A stretch of 39,998 bases of DNA from Streptosporangiaceae bacterium (GTDB lineage Bacteria; Actinomycetota; Actinomycetes; Streptosporangiales; Streptosporangiaceae): assembly GCA_019239975.1 (NCBI GenBank), contig JAFAZE010000094.1, positions 1 through 39,998 of the forward strand. The letters are read 5' to 3'. The notes below the pieces were generated by a model. That model saw nothing but the letters and a program-made list of their open reading frames with translations, was not told the DNA's origin and did not search any database. The number at the start of each line of letters is the position of its first letter. Positions within the stretch are counted from its first letter, which is position 1. Shown piece by piece: positions 32,532 to 39,998 of the stretch. Position numbers and translations under genes: made by a program.

Positions 32532-33470
32532 TCAGCTCTGCGCGGCGCGTTCCGCGGCGACCCGGTGCGGGACCTGCAGCAGCCGGATGGACGTCACCAG
32601 GGCGATGCCGCCGACGAGGTTGCCGAAAGCCGACCATGCCAGGGCCAGCGCCCAGTTGCCCCAGGTATATGCGGCGTGGCCGCCGAGCAGCCCGGTGAAC
32701 ATGAGGATCGAGTCCAGCACGGAGTGGAAAAGCTGCGCCGCCGGGAGCAGGAACGACATCGCTACTCCGGCGACGAGTTTGGGGCCCAGGTCATCGCTGG
32801 CGTGCTGCATGCGCGTCATCAACGTCAGGACCACCCCGGCCAGGACGGCGAGCAGCAGGGACCGCCAGGAGACCCCGAGCGTGGCGTAGTGACGCCCGAT
32901 CGCCGCCGCCGCCGGGCGCAGGTCCGGAAGCGCGACCACGATCATGCCCGCCATGACCAGGCCGCCGGCGAGGTTCGCGGCGAGAGTCACCAGCCACAAC
33001 CGCACAAGCTCGGGCCACGAGCCACGCCCCGCCACCCGCGCCGTGACCGGCACCAGGAAGTTCTCCGTGAACAGCTCGCTTCGGGCCAGCAGCAGCGCGA
33101 TGAAGCCGACGGGGAACGCCGCGGCGGCCAGCAGCGGCTGCCCGGTCTGGTGATAGACCACGAGGTAGGCAAGCACGCCCACGGCGACGTCGATGCCCCC
33201 CACGAACCCCGTGGCCAGCAGCGGAACCAGTGGCCTGGCCAGCCGGTCGCCGCCCTCGGCGACCACCCGGTCGAACGCTTCCTCGACCGCCGGCTCCCGT
33301 GGCCTGCCCCCTGCCTCCCGCCCGTCTCCGGCCCTGGCCTCCGGGTCGGCTCTGGCCTCCGGCTCGTCTCTGGCCTCCGGGTCGGCTCTGGCCTCCGGGT
33401 CGGCTCTGGCCTCGGTCCCCGGCTCGTCTGTGGCCTGGGGATCTTCCCGCTCGCCTAGCGAAGAGGTCAT
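32532..33470 (-). CDS. Formate/nitrite transporter (FNT) family membrane protein, YfdC-like
   Basis: The 312-residue protein has six membrane spans after a ~60-residue cytoplasmic head. The FNT-type helix-break motifs are ARSELFTENFLVPVTARV and AAQLFHSVLDSILMFTGLLG. The SELFTENF form resembles the YfdC branch, whose substrate is not settled, rather than FocA or NirC. The head is charged and made of repeats of EARADP (residues 20-47) encoded by an 18-base tandem array. The ATG at 33470 lies divergent from the PRC-barrel gene. Confidence 0.85.
   Translation of the reverse strand: MTSSLGEREDPQATDEPGTEARADPEARADPEARDEPEARADPEARAGDGREAGGRPREPAVEEAFDRVVAEGGDRLARPLVPLLATGFVGGIDVAVGVLAYLVVYHQTGQPLLAAAAFPVGFIALLLARSELFTENFLVPVTARVAGRGSWPELVRLWLVTLAANLAGGLVMAGMIVVALPDLRPAAAAIGRHYATLGVSWRSLLLAVLAGVVLTLMTRMQHASDDLGPKLVAGVAMSFLLPAAQLFHSVLDSILMFTGLLGGHAAYTWGNWALALAWSAFGNLVGGIALVTSIRLLQVPHRVAAERAAQS
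33333..33413 (-). repeat. 18-bp tandem repeat encoding EARADP units
   Basis: Four complete copies and one partial copy of an 18-base unit (TCTGGCCTCCGGGTCGGC on the plus strand) encode the EARADP/EARDEP repeats in the N-terminal head of the FNT protein. The unit is in frame, so copy-number change alters head length by six residues at a time. Confidence 0.85.
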
Positions 33471-33611
33471 CGCCTGCTCCAGTCCATCGCTGAATAGCAG
33501 GTCACCTACCTCGTCCAGCGAAGTATGAACTCAATCATCTCCTGCGGCGCGAAGACGGTCCTCGTAGGAGCTGAGCGCGGATTCCTTCCCCGGCCGGGAC
33601 AGCGGTCGGCT

Positions 33612-33636
33612 GTTTGCGGCTGTCCTCGTGGGGTAC
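33612..33636 (+). promoter_or_regulatory. Sigma-B-like stress promoter of the PRC-barrel gene
   Basis: GTTT (33612-33615) and GGGTAC (33631-33636) are separated by 15 bases. They fit the GTTT-N14-16-GGGTA(T/C) consensus of the stress sigma-B group in actinomycetes. Expected transcription start is near 33643, about 65 bases before the PRC-barrel ATG. The rest of this 238-base divergent interval shows no gene. Confidence 0.6.
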
Positions 33637-33708
33637 CTCGGCATGTCTTGTATGTCGTCGCGTGGCCCGGACGGCCGCAGGCGCGGCATCCGGCAAAGGG
33701 AGACAGCT

Positions 33709-34050
33709 ATGACCACCTCACAGGACCCTAAGGAGTACATCCGCCGCGTCGCTGTCGACGCCGAGGGCAACAGGATCGGCAAGATCACGAAGGTGTACCG
33801 CGACGACGAGACCGGGCAGCCACGGTGGCTCCTCGTGGAGACCGGCCTGTTCGGCACCCGGCAGAGCTTCGCCCCGATCCACGGATCCCGGTTCGACGGC
33901 GAGCAGCTGGTCGTGCTGGCCGTGTCCAAGGACCAGGTCAAGGACGCCCCTAACATCGACACGGACGCGCACATCAGCGAAAGCGAGAAGGACGCCCTCC
34001 GCCGGTACTACAGCGGCTCCCTCGGCACCGCCGAGGGAGACCAGCGCTGA
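33709..34050 (+). CDS. PRC-barrel domain protein
   Basis: The 113-residue protein begins MTTSQDPKEYIRRVAVDAEG. It folds as a PRC-barrel through NRIGKITKVYRDDETGQPRW and the following strands (LLVETGLFGTRQSFAPIHG), then ends in a charged helix, ISESEKDALRRYYSG. PRC-barrel proteins of this size are common stress or general-stress proteins in actinobacteria; the molecular role is unknown. The ATG follows AAAGGGAG by six bases. A sigma-B-like promoter precedes it, which supports a stress role. Confidence 0.85.
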   Translation: MTTSQDPKEYIRRVAVDAEGNRIGKITKVYRDDETGQPRWLLVETGLFGTRQSFAPIHGSRFDGEQLVVLAVSKDQVKDAPNIDTDAHISESEKDALRRYYSGSLGTAEGDQR

Positions 34051-34143
34051 GGAGGAAGGCGGCCTGAGGCAGGCGGCCGAGGATCGAAGCCATCTTCCGG
34101 CCGGGGTGGCCAACCGCTGCGGCGGGGCTTATCGTGCGGGTAC

Positions 34144-35394
34144 ATGACATGGCGGGACCCGGGTGATGACCTCGCCTCCGACATCATCGGCAGCGGGGGC
34201 GGGCACTGTGGCCTGCCCGCCCGCTGGCCCTGGCTGAGCCGCCTGATCCGGCGGGCCGGCAGTACCCGGCTGCGATGGGCCGCGGGCGCCGTGCTCGCCG
34301 CCGCGGCCGCGGCCGCCGTCCTGGCCCTCCCGGCCGCCCATCCCGGGGCCGGCAGCCCTCACCCGGCCCGGGTATCCGCGGCCGGCCGGCACGACGGGCC
34401 GGCGGTTGTGATCTCCTCGGTGATGGCCGGCACGGTGGCGCCGGGCGGCGTGTTCGCCGAAGGCGCCGCGGACGGCCACCCGTGGCAGCTTGCCGTGCGG
34501 GACATCGCCGCTCCCGGATTCGGCTGCCAGCCGGGGGTGACCGTCAACGGGAACGACGCCGACCCGCTGTTCGCGCGCCCGGCCATGCGCACACCGGTCG
34601 GCAGCCTGGCGTTCATGACGCCGGGCCCGGCGATGCCCGGCGTCGGCTTCGCGATCATCGGTGTTCGCGCGGACGTCAGCTGGGTCTGGCTTGACCCCGC
34701 CCCCATCAACGGGCTGATGCTCGGCCTGCCCCCGGTCACGATCACCTCCTGCGGCCAGCAGTTCCGCCTGGCCGGCTTCGCCTACCCGCTGGCCGGCACG
34801 CTGCGGATCGACGCGAGCACCGCCACCGGGAGCCTGCGCTACGCGGTCCCGCGGGCGTTGTCCGCGCCGCAGCCCTCGCTCGCCGCTCCGCAGGTGGACG
34901 GCGTCTGGCAGGACATGGACACCGCGCACGCCCAGGTGGCGGCCGCGACCCTGGCCACCGGGCGCGCCTTCGGGCAGCGGTGGTCGATCCAGCTGGGGTT
35001 CGGCACGGCCGGCGACTGTTTCACGCTGCGCACCGCCTACATCGACGACAGCGCGAACGCCAGGCCCGAGCAAACCTCGTTCTGCGGCCCGGTCAGCACG
35101 CCGCATGGCCCGGACACGATCATGGCGCTGGCGCTCGGCTCGCCCGCCGGAAACGGACAGGGCGTGGGCTACGCGGTCTCGGTCGGCCCCGGCACGGCCC
35201 ACCTCACCGCCCAGCTGTCCACCGGCGCGACGTTCCCGGTCACGCCGGTGGTGGCGGCCGGACGCAGGTACGCCGCGTTCTTCGTCCCCGGCCCGGCACA
35301 CCTGGCGCGGCTGAACTGGGACAACGCGGCCGGCCAGGAAATCGCGGGCATCCGCGGCCTGCCGGACTACGGCTACACCCAGTTCCAGCCCTAG
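34144..35394 (+). CDS. Membrane-anchored extracytoplasmic protein of unknown function
   Basis: I do not recognise this 416-residue protein. A cytoplasmic head of about 40 residues is followed by one Ala-rich membrane span (WAAGAVLAAAAAAAVLALPA). The long exported region is rich in Gly, Pro and beta-prone stretches. Four cysteines lie outside (in FGCQPG, TSCGQQ, GDCFTL and SFCGPV) and could form two disulfides. No catalytic motif was found. It stands alone between the PRC-barrel gene and the convergent ABC permease. Codon use looks the same as its neighbours. Confidence 0.75.
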   Translation: MTWRDPGDDLASDIIGSGGGHCGLPARWPWLSRLIRRAGSTRLRWAAGAVLAAAAAAAVLALPAAHPGAGSPHPARVSAAGRHDGPAVVISSVMAGTVAPGGVFAEGAADGHPWQLAVRDIAAPGFGCQPGVTVNGNDADPLFARPAMRTPVGSLAFMTPGPAMPGVGFAIIGVRADVSWVWLDPAPINGLMLGLPPVTITSCGQQFRLAGFAYPLAGTLRIDASTATGSLRYAVPRALSAPQPSLAAPQVDGVWQDMDTAHAQVAAATLATGRAFGQRWSIQLGFGTAGDCFTLRTAYIDDSANARPEQTSFCGPVSTPHGPDTIMALALGSPAGNGQGVGYAVSVGPGTAHLTAQLSTGATFPVTPVVAAGRRYAAFFVPGPAHLARLNWDNAAGQEIAGIRGLPDYGYTQFQP

Positions 35395-35461
35395 GTCCCC
35401 GGCAGGACCCACGTCCGTTCGAAGACAGCGTTCCGCGAGACCGGCGGGACGCGGCGGCCGG

Positions 35462-36304
35462 TTACAGGTCGCGGCGGGTGACGGCTGTCACCGCGAGGAC
35501 GGCAGCGGCGAGGGCCCAGGCGGCGTAGACGATCCAGGCGCCGGTGACCGTCCAGGGGTAGGCGGTTCCCGGCGGGTAGGGGACGGCGGCCAGCCGGTCC
35601 CACGCCTCGAAGGGCAGCGCGTGGGCGATGACGGCGGTCAGGCGGCTGCTGTCGCGGATGATCAGCGGAAGTATCAGCAGGATGACGAAGCTGCCCGCGA
35701 CGGCCGCCGCGCTGCGCCGGGCGATGGCGCCGGCCGCCGCGCCGATGAGCGCCGAGAGCGGGGCGAGCAGCGCGGAGGCTGCGACGACCTGGAGCGCGCC
35801 TGGGTAGCTGATCGGGATCCCGGCGTGCCGGCCGGACAAGATGGCCTGGGTAAGGCCGAAGGAGGCAGCCGCGGTGACCGCCCCGAGCGCGGTCGTGACG
35901 GCCGTGATGATGCTTACCTTGGCCGCCATCACGGCCCGGCGGGCCGGGACGGCCGCGAACGTGGTGCGGGCCAGGCCGGTGCTGAACTCGCCGGTGATCG
36001 CGATGGCGCCGATGGCGCTGGCGGCGATCATCGTGACAAGGGCCGCGTTGGTGCCGAACGCGTCGAGGAGCGGCAGCCCCTGGGCGATGAAGCCGGCGGG
36101 AGCGACGTGCTCCATGTTCCAGTGGATGTAGTGCTCCCACGCGTTGCCCACGTTGAACCCCAGGACCGCCAGGGTGGCGACCAGCAGGCTCCACGGGGTC
36201 GAGCGCAGCGTCCGGTACTTCAGCCATTCGGCGGCGAGGAGGTCCCGGAATCGGGCGGAAGGCTCCGCGGCTGTTCGGGCGAGGCCGGTTGTCATGGCAG
36301 TCAC
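35462..36304 (-). CDS. ABC-2 type transporter permease
   Basis: The 280-residue membrane protein begins (GTG) VTAMTTGLARTAAEPSARFR. The ABC-2 style N-terminus LLAAEWLKYRTLRSTPWSLL is followed by about six spans, including ALVTMIAASAIGAIAITGEF, IITAVTTALGAVTAAASF and AAAVAGSFVILLILPLII. The cytoplasmic block TGEFSTGLARTTFAAVPARR is typical of the family. The GTG overlaps the ATPase stop (GTGA). The substrate is unknown. Confidence 0.88.
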   Translation of the reverse strand: MTAMTTGLARTAAEPSARFRDLLAAEWLKYRTLRSTPWSLLVATLAVLGFNVGNAWEHYIHWNMEHVAPAGFIAQGLPLLDAFGTNAALVTMIAASAIGAIAITGEFSTGLARTTFAAVPARRAVMAAKVSIITAVTTALGAVTAAASFGLTQAILSGRHAGIPISYPGALQVVAASALLAPLSALIGAAAGAIARRSAAAVAGSFVILLILPLIIRDSSRLTAVIAHALPFEAWDRLAAVPYPPGTAYPWTVTGAWIVYAAWALAAAVLAVTAVTRRDL

Positions 36305-37023
36305 TGGTTCTTTCCTCCCGGGGCGTCGGCGGTGAGGTCTAGGAACGCGTCCTCCAGGGACCCGGTGGCGGTGCGGCGCGTGAACTCCGTCATGGACTCG
36401 GCGGCGACGAGCTTGCCGCGGCTGATGACGATCAGCTGGTCGGCGGTGTGCTCCATCTCCGACATGAGATGGCTGGAGACGAAAACCGTGCGGCCTTCGG
36501 CGGCCAGCTGGCGGAACAGCCCGCGGATCCAGCGCACCCCCTGCGGGTCGAGCCCGTTGAACGGTTCATCGAACACCAGCACCGGCGGGTCGCCGAGCAG
36601 GGCGGCGGCGATCCCGAGGCGCTGCCTCATGCCGAGGGAGAACCCGCCGATCCGGCGCCGTGCCGCGTCGGCGAGCCCGGCCGCGTTCAGCACTTCGTCG
36701 ACCCGGGAGCGCGGGATGCGGTTACTGCGGGCCAGCGCGGCCAGGTGCGCGACCGCGGTGCGCCCGCCGTGCACGTCAGCCGCGTCGAGCAGCGCGCCGG
36801 CATGGCGCAGCCCGCGTGCGTGGTCGCGGAACGGGCGGCCGTCGATGGTAGCGGTGCCGGCCGTGGGAGTGTTCAGGCCCAGGATGAGCCGCAGGGTGGT
36901 GCTCTTCCCGGCACCGTTGGGACCGAGGAACCCGGTGACGTGCCCGGGTCCCGCACTGAAGGTCAGGTCCCGCACGGCCGTCGTCTGCCCGTAGCGCTTG
37001 GCTAGCTGTCTGACTTCGATCAC
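36301..37023 (-). CDS. ABC transporter ATP-binding protein (exporter)
   Basis: The 240-residue ATPase shows Walker A GPNGAGKST (34-42), signature FSLGMRQRLG, Walker B VLVFDEPFNGLD and switch motif FVSSHLMSEM. I chose the GTG at 37023 (VIEVRQLAKRYG) because it matches the family N-terminus; an in-frame ATG at 37077 would add 18 residues. It is transcribed divergently from the histidine kinase, 134 bases away. This is a frequent layout in which the kinase-regulator pair controls the exporter in response to cell-envelope stress or antibiotics. Confidence 0.9.
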   Translation of the reverse strand: MIEVRQLAKRYGQTTAVRDLTFSAGPGHVTGFLGPNGAGKSTTLRLILGLNTPTAGTATIDGRPFRDHARGLRHAGALLDAADVHGGRTAVAHLAALARSNRIPRSRVDEVLNAAGLADAARRRIGGFSLGMRQRLGIAAALLGDPPVLVFDEPFNGLDPQGVRWIRGLFRQLAAEGRTVFVSSHLMSEMEHTADQLIVISRGKLVAAESMTEFTRRTATGSLEDAFLDLTADAPGGKNQ

Positions 37024-37157
37024 GCGGCCAACGATGCCGGTGGCGGGGGCCGCCTGGCATCGGGCCGTGGCCGGCATTCCCGGCGTTCGCCGGCCGGCCG
37101 TGGTTGTACGACCCTGGTCTGATTGCCGGGGCAGATCACGCCGCTACCATCGGCATC

Positions 37158-38360
37158 ATGGACACGATGCGGCTTTTTTCGCTGCTCAGGCGGGTGCCGC
37201 CGGGAGCATGGATCGCCGTCATCTGGTGCTGCTACACGGTCTACTCGATTCGGATGTTCCTGGGAATCCCCGGCATGCCGTACGTCCCCGGGCAGCGGTT
37301 CACGCCTCCGGCGTGGCTGCTGCTGGCCGCCGCGACCACGGCGGCGATCGCGGGCAGCGCCCTGCTGCGCCGCTGGCCCCTGCCCGCCGTCGGCCTGCTG
37401 CTGGCCGGCTCGTCCGCGGCCGCACTGGATGTGCACTCACCCACGATCCACCTCGCGCACTATCTCGCCGCCGATGCCGCCCTGGGCGCCATCGTGGCCA
37501 GCCGGTCCCGGCCGGCCTGGATCGCCGCCCTGACCGCGATGCTCGCCGTGCTGCCCGCCTACTCGATCCTGCGGAGCTACCTCGGTTACCCGCCGGGCCT
37601 GCTGCAAGGGTGGTACCTGTACGCGCTGACGGCCGCCGTGGCGTGGCTGGCCGGGAACTCCGTGCGGCTGGCCCGCGGCTACGCGCAGGAGTCACGTACC
37701 CGCGCCGCGGCCGAGGCGGTCACCGCCGAGCGGCTCCGGATCTCACGCGAGCTGCATGACATGGTCGCGCACAGCATGGGCATCATCGCCCTGCAAGCGG
37801 GCGCGGCAGCGCGGGTGATCGACACCCAGCCGGAGCGGGCGCACGAGGCGCTGCGCGAGGTCGAGACCGCCAGCCGCGAGACCCTGGCGGGACTGCGCCG
37901 CATGCTCGCCGCGGTCCGCCCGGACGGCCCTGGACAGGAACCCGAGTCCTCGCGCAAGCCCGCGCCCGGCCTGGCTGACCTGGAACGGCTGACCGCGTCG
38001 GCGACCGCTGCAGGCGTCCACGTCGCGGTAGAACGGCGAGGGGAACACAGGCCGCTTCCGCCGGATATAGAACTGGCCGCCTACCGCGTGATCCAGGAAT
38101 CGGTCACCAACGTCATCCGCCACGCCGGGACCAGCTCGTGTGCGGTGCTCATCGAGCAGCACGAGGAGCACCTGTCCATCGAAGTCGCAGACACTGGGCA
38201 CGGACGCGGCGGCACTGCGGGCGGCACCGGGCACGGCCTGGCCGGGATGCGCGAGCGGGTGGCCCTGCTGCGCGGAGACTTCACCGCCGGGCCACGGCCG
38301 GAGGGTGGTTTCCGCGTGTCCGCCCGCCTGCCCGTCCCGGCGCAGGCGCAGCACGCATGA
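37158..38360 (+). CDS. NarL-type sensor histidine kinase
   Basis: The 400-residue membrane kinase begins MDTMRLFSLLRRVPPGAWIA. About five membrane spans lie in residues 15-165, with little extracellular sequence, as in intramembrane-sensing kinases. The HisKA_3 dimerisation helix has phospho-acceptor His200 in ERLRISRELHDMVAHSMG. The ATP-binding domain has RVIQESVTNVIRHAG and the G-box GTGHGLAGMRERV. A GTG 18 codons upstream (37104) is a weaker start. The stop overlaps the regulator ATG (ATGA). Confidence 0.92.
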   Translation: MDTMRLFSLLRRVPPGAWIAVIWCCYTVYSIRMFLGIPGMPYVPGQRFTPPAWLLLAAATTAAIAGSALLRRWPLPAVGLLLAGSSAAALDVHSPTIHLAHYLAADAALGAIVASRSRPAWIAALTAMLAVLPAYSILRSYLGYPPGLLQGWYLYALTAAVAWLAGNSVRLARGYAQESRTRAAAEAVTAERLRISRELHDMVAHSMGIIALQAGAAARVIDTQPERAHEALREVETASRETLAGLRRMLAAVRPDGPGQEPESSRKPAPGLADLERLTASATAAGVHVAVERRGEHRPLPPDIELAAYRVIQESVTNVIRHAGTSSCAVLIEQHEEHLSIEVADTGHGRGGTAGGTGHGLAGMRERVALLRGDFTAGPRPEGGFRVSARLPVPAQAQHA

Positions 38361-39013
38361 CGATCCGTGTCGTGCTCGCCGACGATCAGCCCCTGGTGCG
38401 CACCGCCCTGCAGATGGTCATCACCGACACGCCAGACATCGGCGTCGCCGGGGAGGCCGGCACCGGCGCCGAAGCGGTCACCCTGACCGCGAGCCTGCGC
38501 CCCGACGTCGTCGTGATGGACATCCGCATGCCCGGCATGGACGGCATCGAGGCCACCCGGCTGATCACGTCGGCCCCCTGCCCGGCAAGCGTCGTCGTGC
38601 TGACCACATTCGATGACGACGAGAACGTCTACGGGGCGCTCCGGGCCGGGGCCAGCGGGTTCCTCGTCAAGGACATGGCGCTGGAGGAAATACTCAGCGC
38701 GATCCGCGTCGTCGCGGCCGGCGACGCCCTCATCGCCCCCGCTGTCACCCGCCGCCTGATCGAACGGTTCGCTGGCCTGCCCGAAGCCGCCGCCAGGCCA
38801 GGCAGGCTCGACAGCATCACCGGCCGCGAACGCGAGGTCCTTACCCTCATCGGGCGCGGCCTGTCCAACACCGAGATCGCCGCCGGCCTCACCGTCAGCA
38901 TCGCGACCGTCAAGACCTACGTGACCCGGCTCCTGACCAAACTCGACGCCCGCGACCGGGTCCAGCTCGTCATCATCGCCTACGACACCGGCCTCGTGAC
39001 ACCCGCCCAGTAA
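38357..39013 (+). CDS. NarL/LuxR-family response regulator
   Basis: The 218-residue regulator has a receiver domain with acidic pocket Asp9-Asp10, phosphorylation site Asp55 in VVVMDIRMPGMDG and switch Lys in GFLVKDM. A LuxR helix-turn-helix follows at about 150-215 (SITGREREVLTLIGRGLSN, TEIAAGLTVSIATVKTYV). It is translationally coupled to the kinase and probably controls the divergent ABC exporter. Confidence 0.94.
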   Translation: MTIRVVLADDQPLVRTALQMVITDTPDIGVAGEAGTGAEAVTLTASLRPDVVVMDIRMPGMDGIEATRLITSAPCPASVVVLTTFDDDENVYGALRAGASGFLVKDMALEEILSAIRVVAAGDALIAPAVTRRLIERFAGLPEAAARPGRLDSITGREREVLTLIGRGLSNTEIAAGLTVSIATVKTYVTRLLTKLDARDRVQLVIIAYDTGLVTPAQ

Positions 39014-39028
39014 AGCCGACCCCCCCGG

Positions 39029-39051
39029 GGCGGCCGGAAGGCATGGCCGCC
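39029..39051. terminator. Possible shared terminator
   Basis: A seven-base-pair stem, GGCGGCC/GGCCGCC, with a nine-base loop lies in the 71-base gap between the convergent response-regulator and BNR-protein genes. It is short and has no T-run, so this is only a candidate. Confidence 0.3.
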
Positions 39052-39084
39052 TGACCGGCCGGCGGCCGTTCACCGGCACCGGCG

Positions 39085-39998
39085 CTAGCTGCCGCGGATC
39101 GGCATCCCGCCGCGGACGACGTACATGTCCTGGTGGAGTTCACTTCCGGCCGGCGCGGTGGCCAGCGGGAAGGCGGTGACCGCGTTCCCGCCGGGCAGGA
39201 CCGTGGTGCCGATGAAATAGCTGATCATCGCACCCTGCCCGGCGGTTGCCAGCCAGGACGACTGCATCGGCCAGGCGACCCGGGCCGGCCGGCTCCAGGT
39301 GGCGCCGCCGTCCGCAGAGGAGACGAACCGGACGCCGATGCGGCAGCTCGCGGCGGTGCAGTGCGGGTAGTAGTGGTAGTAAGTGATCCCGATCCGGGCG
39401 GACGGGCCGGCCGACACCGGGTCGGCCCCCACGCCGGGCAGGGTGTCGTCGCCGGTGCTGCCGGTCACCCGGCGCACCGGGGTCCAGCAGGTGCCGTTGC
39501 CGCTGGTGGTCATCACAATGTCATTGGCGGAGCAGCCTGGCCGGAACCGGCAGTCCTGCCAGGCCAGGTAGATCCGGCCGGTGCCGTCTTCGGCATCGGC
39601 CAGCGCCGGGATGAACAGCGGGTTGCTGAACGGGTCCACGGCGGTCTTGGCCTGGGCGATCGCGCGGGCCGGCCCCCAGGTGCCGCCACCGTCATACGAC
39701 TGGAACGACAGCACCTGGTCCGCCTTGGGCCAGATGTCGACCGGCACGACCACGGTGCCGTCCGGCCGGACCAGCGGTTTGCCCGCGGTCCCCGTGGCGT
39801 GGTTTGCGGTCGCCTTCGCGGTGCCCCAGCTCCGGCCGCCGTCAGCCGACACCGCCATCTGAATGATCTTGCCCGCGCTGTCCCCGGGCCGGTCCAGGCG
39901 GGTGAACTCGATGTAGCAGTGGCCGTCATAGGGGCTGGAACGCCAGTGGTCACAGGCGATGGCGGGCCCGTCGAGGTTGCGGCCATCTGTTTCCTGCG
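39085..39998 (-). CDS. BNR-repeat / sialidase-like beta-propeller protein (N-terminus cut by window edge)
   Basis: The visible 304 C-terminal residues run from the right edge in frame (first legible part DGRNLDGPAIACDHWRSSPY). They carry repeated Asp-box motifs of the sialidase fold: SADGGRSWG, SYDGGGTWG and SSADGGATW. Several cysteine pairs (for example DCRFRPGC and HCTAASCRIG) suggest an exported protein. Catalytic arginines of true sialidases cannot be assigned from this part, so exo-sialidase activity is not claimed. Confidence 0.8.
   Translation of the reverse strand, partial: QETDGRNLDGPAIACDHWRSSPYDGHCYIEFTRLDRPGDSAGKIIQMAVSADGGRSWGTAKATANHATGTAGKPLVRPDGTVVVPVDIWPKADQVLSFQSYDGGGTWGPARAIAQAKTAVDPFSNPLFIPALADAEDGTGRIYLAWQDCRFRPGCSANDIVMTTSGNGTCWTPVRRVTGSTGDDTLPGVGADPVSAGPSARIGITYYHYYPHCTAASCRIGVRFVSSADGGATWSRPARVAWPMQSSWLATAGQGAMISYFIGTTVLPGGNAVTAFPLATAPAGSELHQDMYVVRGGMPIRGS

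Overview
The window is a very GC-rich chromosomal segment of an actinobacterium. GTG and TTG starts are frequent, and the gene order (rpmG, two MaoC-type dehydratases, murB; tRNA-Trp, secE, nusG, rplKA, rplJL, rpoBC, rpsLG, fusA, tuf, then the S10 cluster) is the one known from Streptomyces, Streptosporangiales and, in part, mycobacteria. The genus cannot be fixed from sequence alone. No rRNA, CRISPR array, transposase or prophage gene was seen.

Layout. Positions 1-21.2 kb are one long minus-strand block of transcription and translation genes. Read in the direction of transcription it runs tRNA-Trp, secE, nusG, rplK, rplA, rplJ, rplL, rpoB, rpoC, rpsL, rpsG, fusA, tuf, rpsJ, rplC, rplD, rplW, rplB, rpsS, rplV, rpsC (cut by the left edge). 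Promoter-like and terminator-like sites divide it into rplJL, rpoBC and rpsL-tuf units. From 21.3 to 23.8 kb on the plus strand lie a class I aminotransferase and an adenosine deaminase-like gene with a repeat-derived tail. After a repeat-rich gap comes an ABC exporter pair with a small Xre-type regulator (24.4-26.5 kb). The minus-strand set murB, hadB-like, hadA-like, rpmG and tRNA-Met fills 26.5-28.7 kb.

The accessory part (28.9-40 kb) holds a membrane-anchored SGNH/GDSL hydrolase, an HxlR regulator, a PQQ-propeller lipoprotein, a formate/nitrite-transporter family protein, a PRC-barrel protein behind a sigma-B-like promoter, an unrecognised membrane-anchored secreted protein, an ABC exporter divergent from a NarL-type two-component pair, and a BNR/sialidase-like protein cut by the right edge.

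Most interesting observations. (1) RpoB has Asn at the classic rifampicin-resistance position 531 (E. coli numbering), plus Thr518 and Ala522. (2) Ribosomal protein S12 has Arg at position 88, a classic streptomycin-resistance substitution. The housekeeping machinery therefore looks 'mutant-type' at both drug sites. (3) Short tandem repeats (15-18 bp) lie just upstream of three unrelated genes (nusG, an ABC ATPase, a lipoprotein). Related minisatellites of 17-30 bp encode low-complexity tails of Add, NusG, L10 and the FNT protein. (4) Intergenic hairpins share CATGATC/GATCATG arms. (5) The GDSL gene appears to start at a rare ATT codon.
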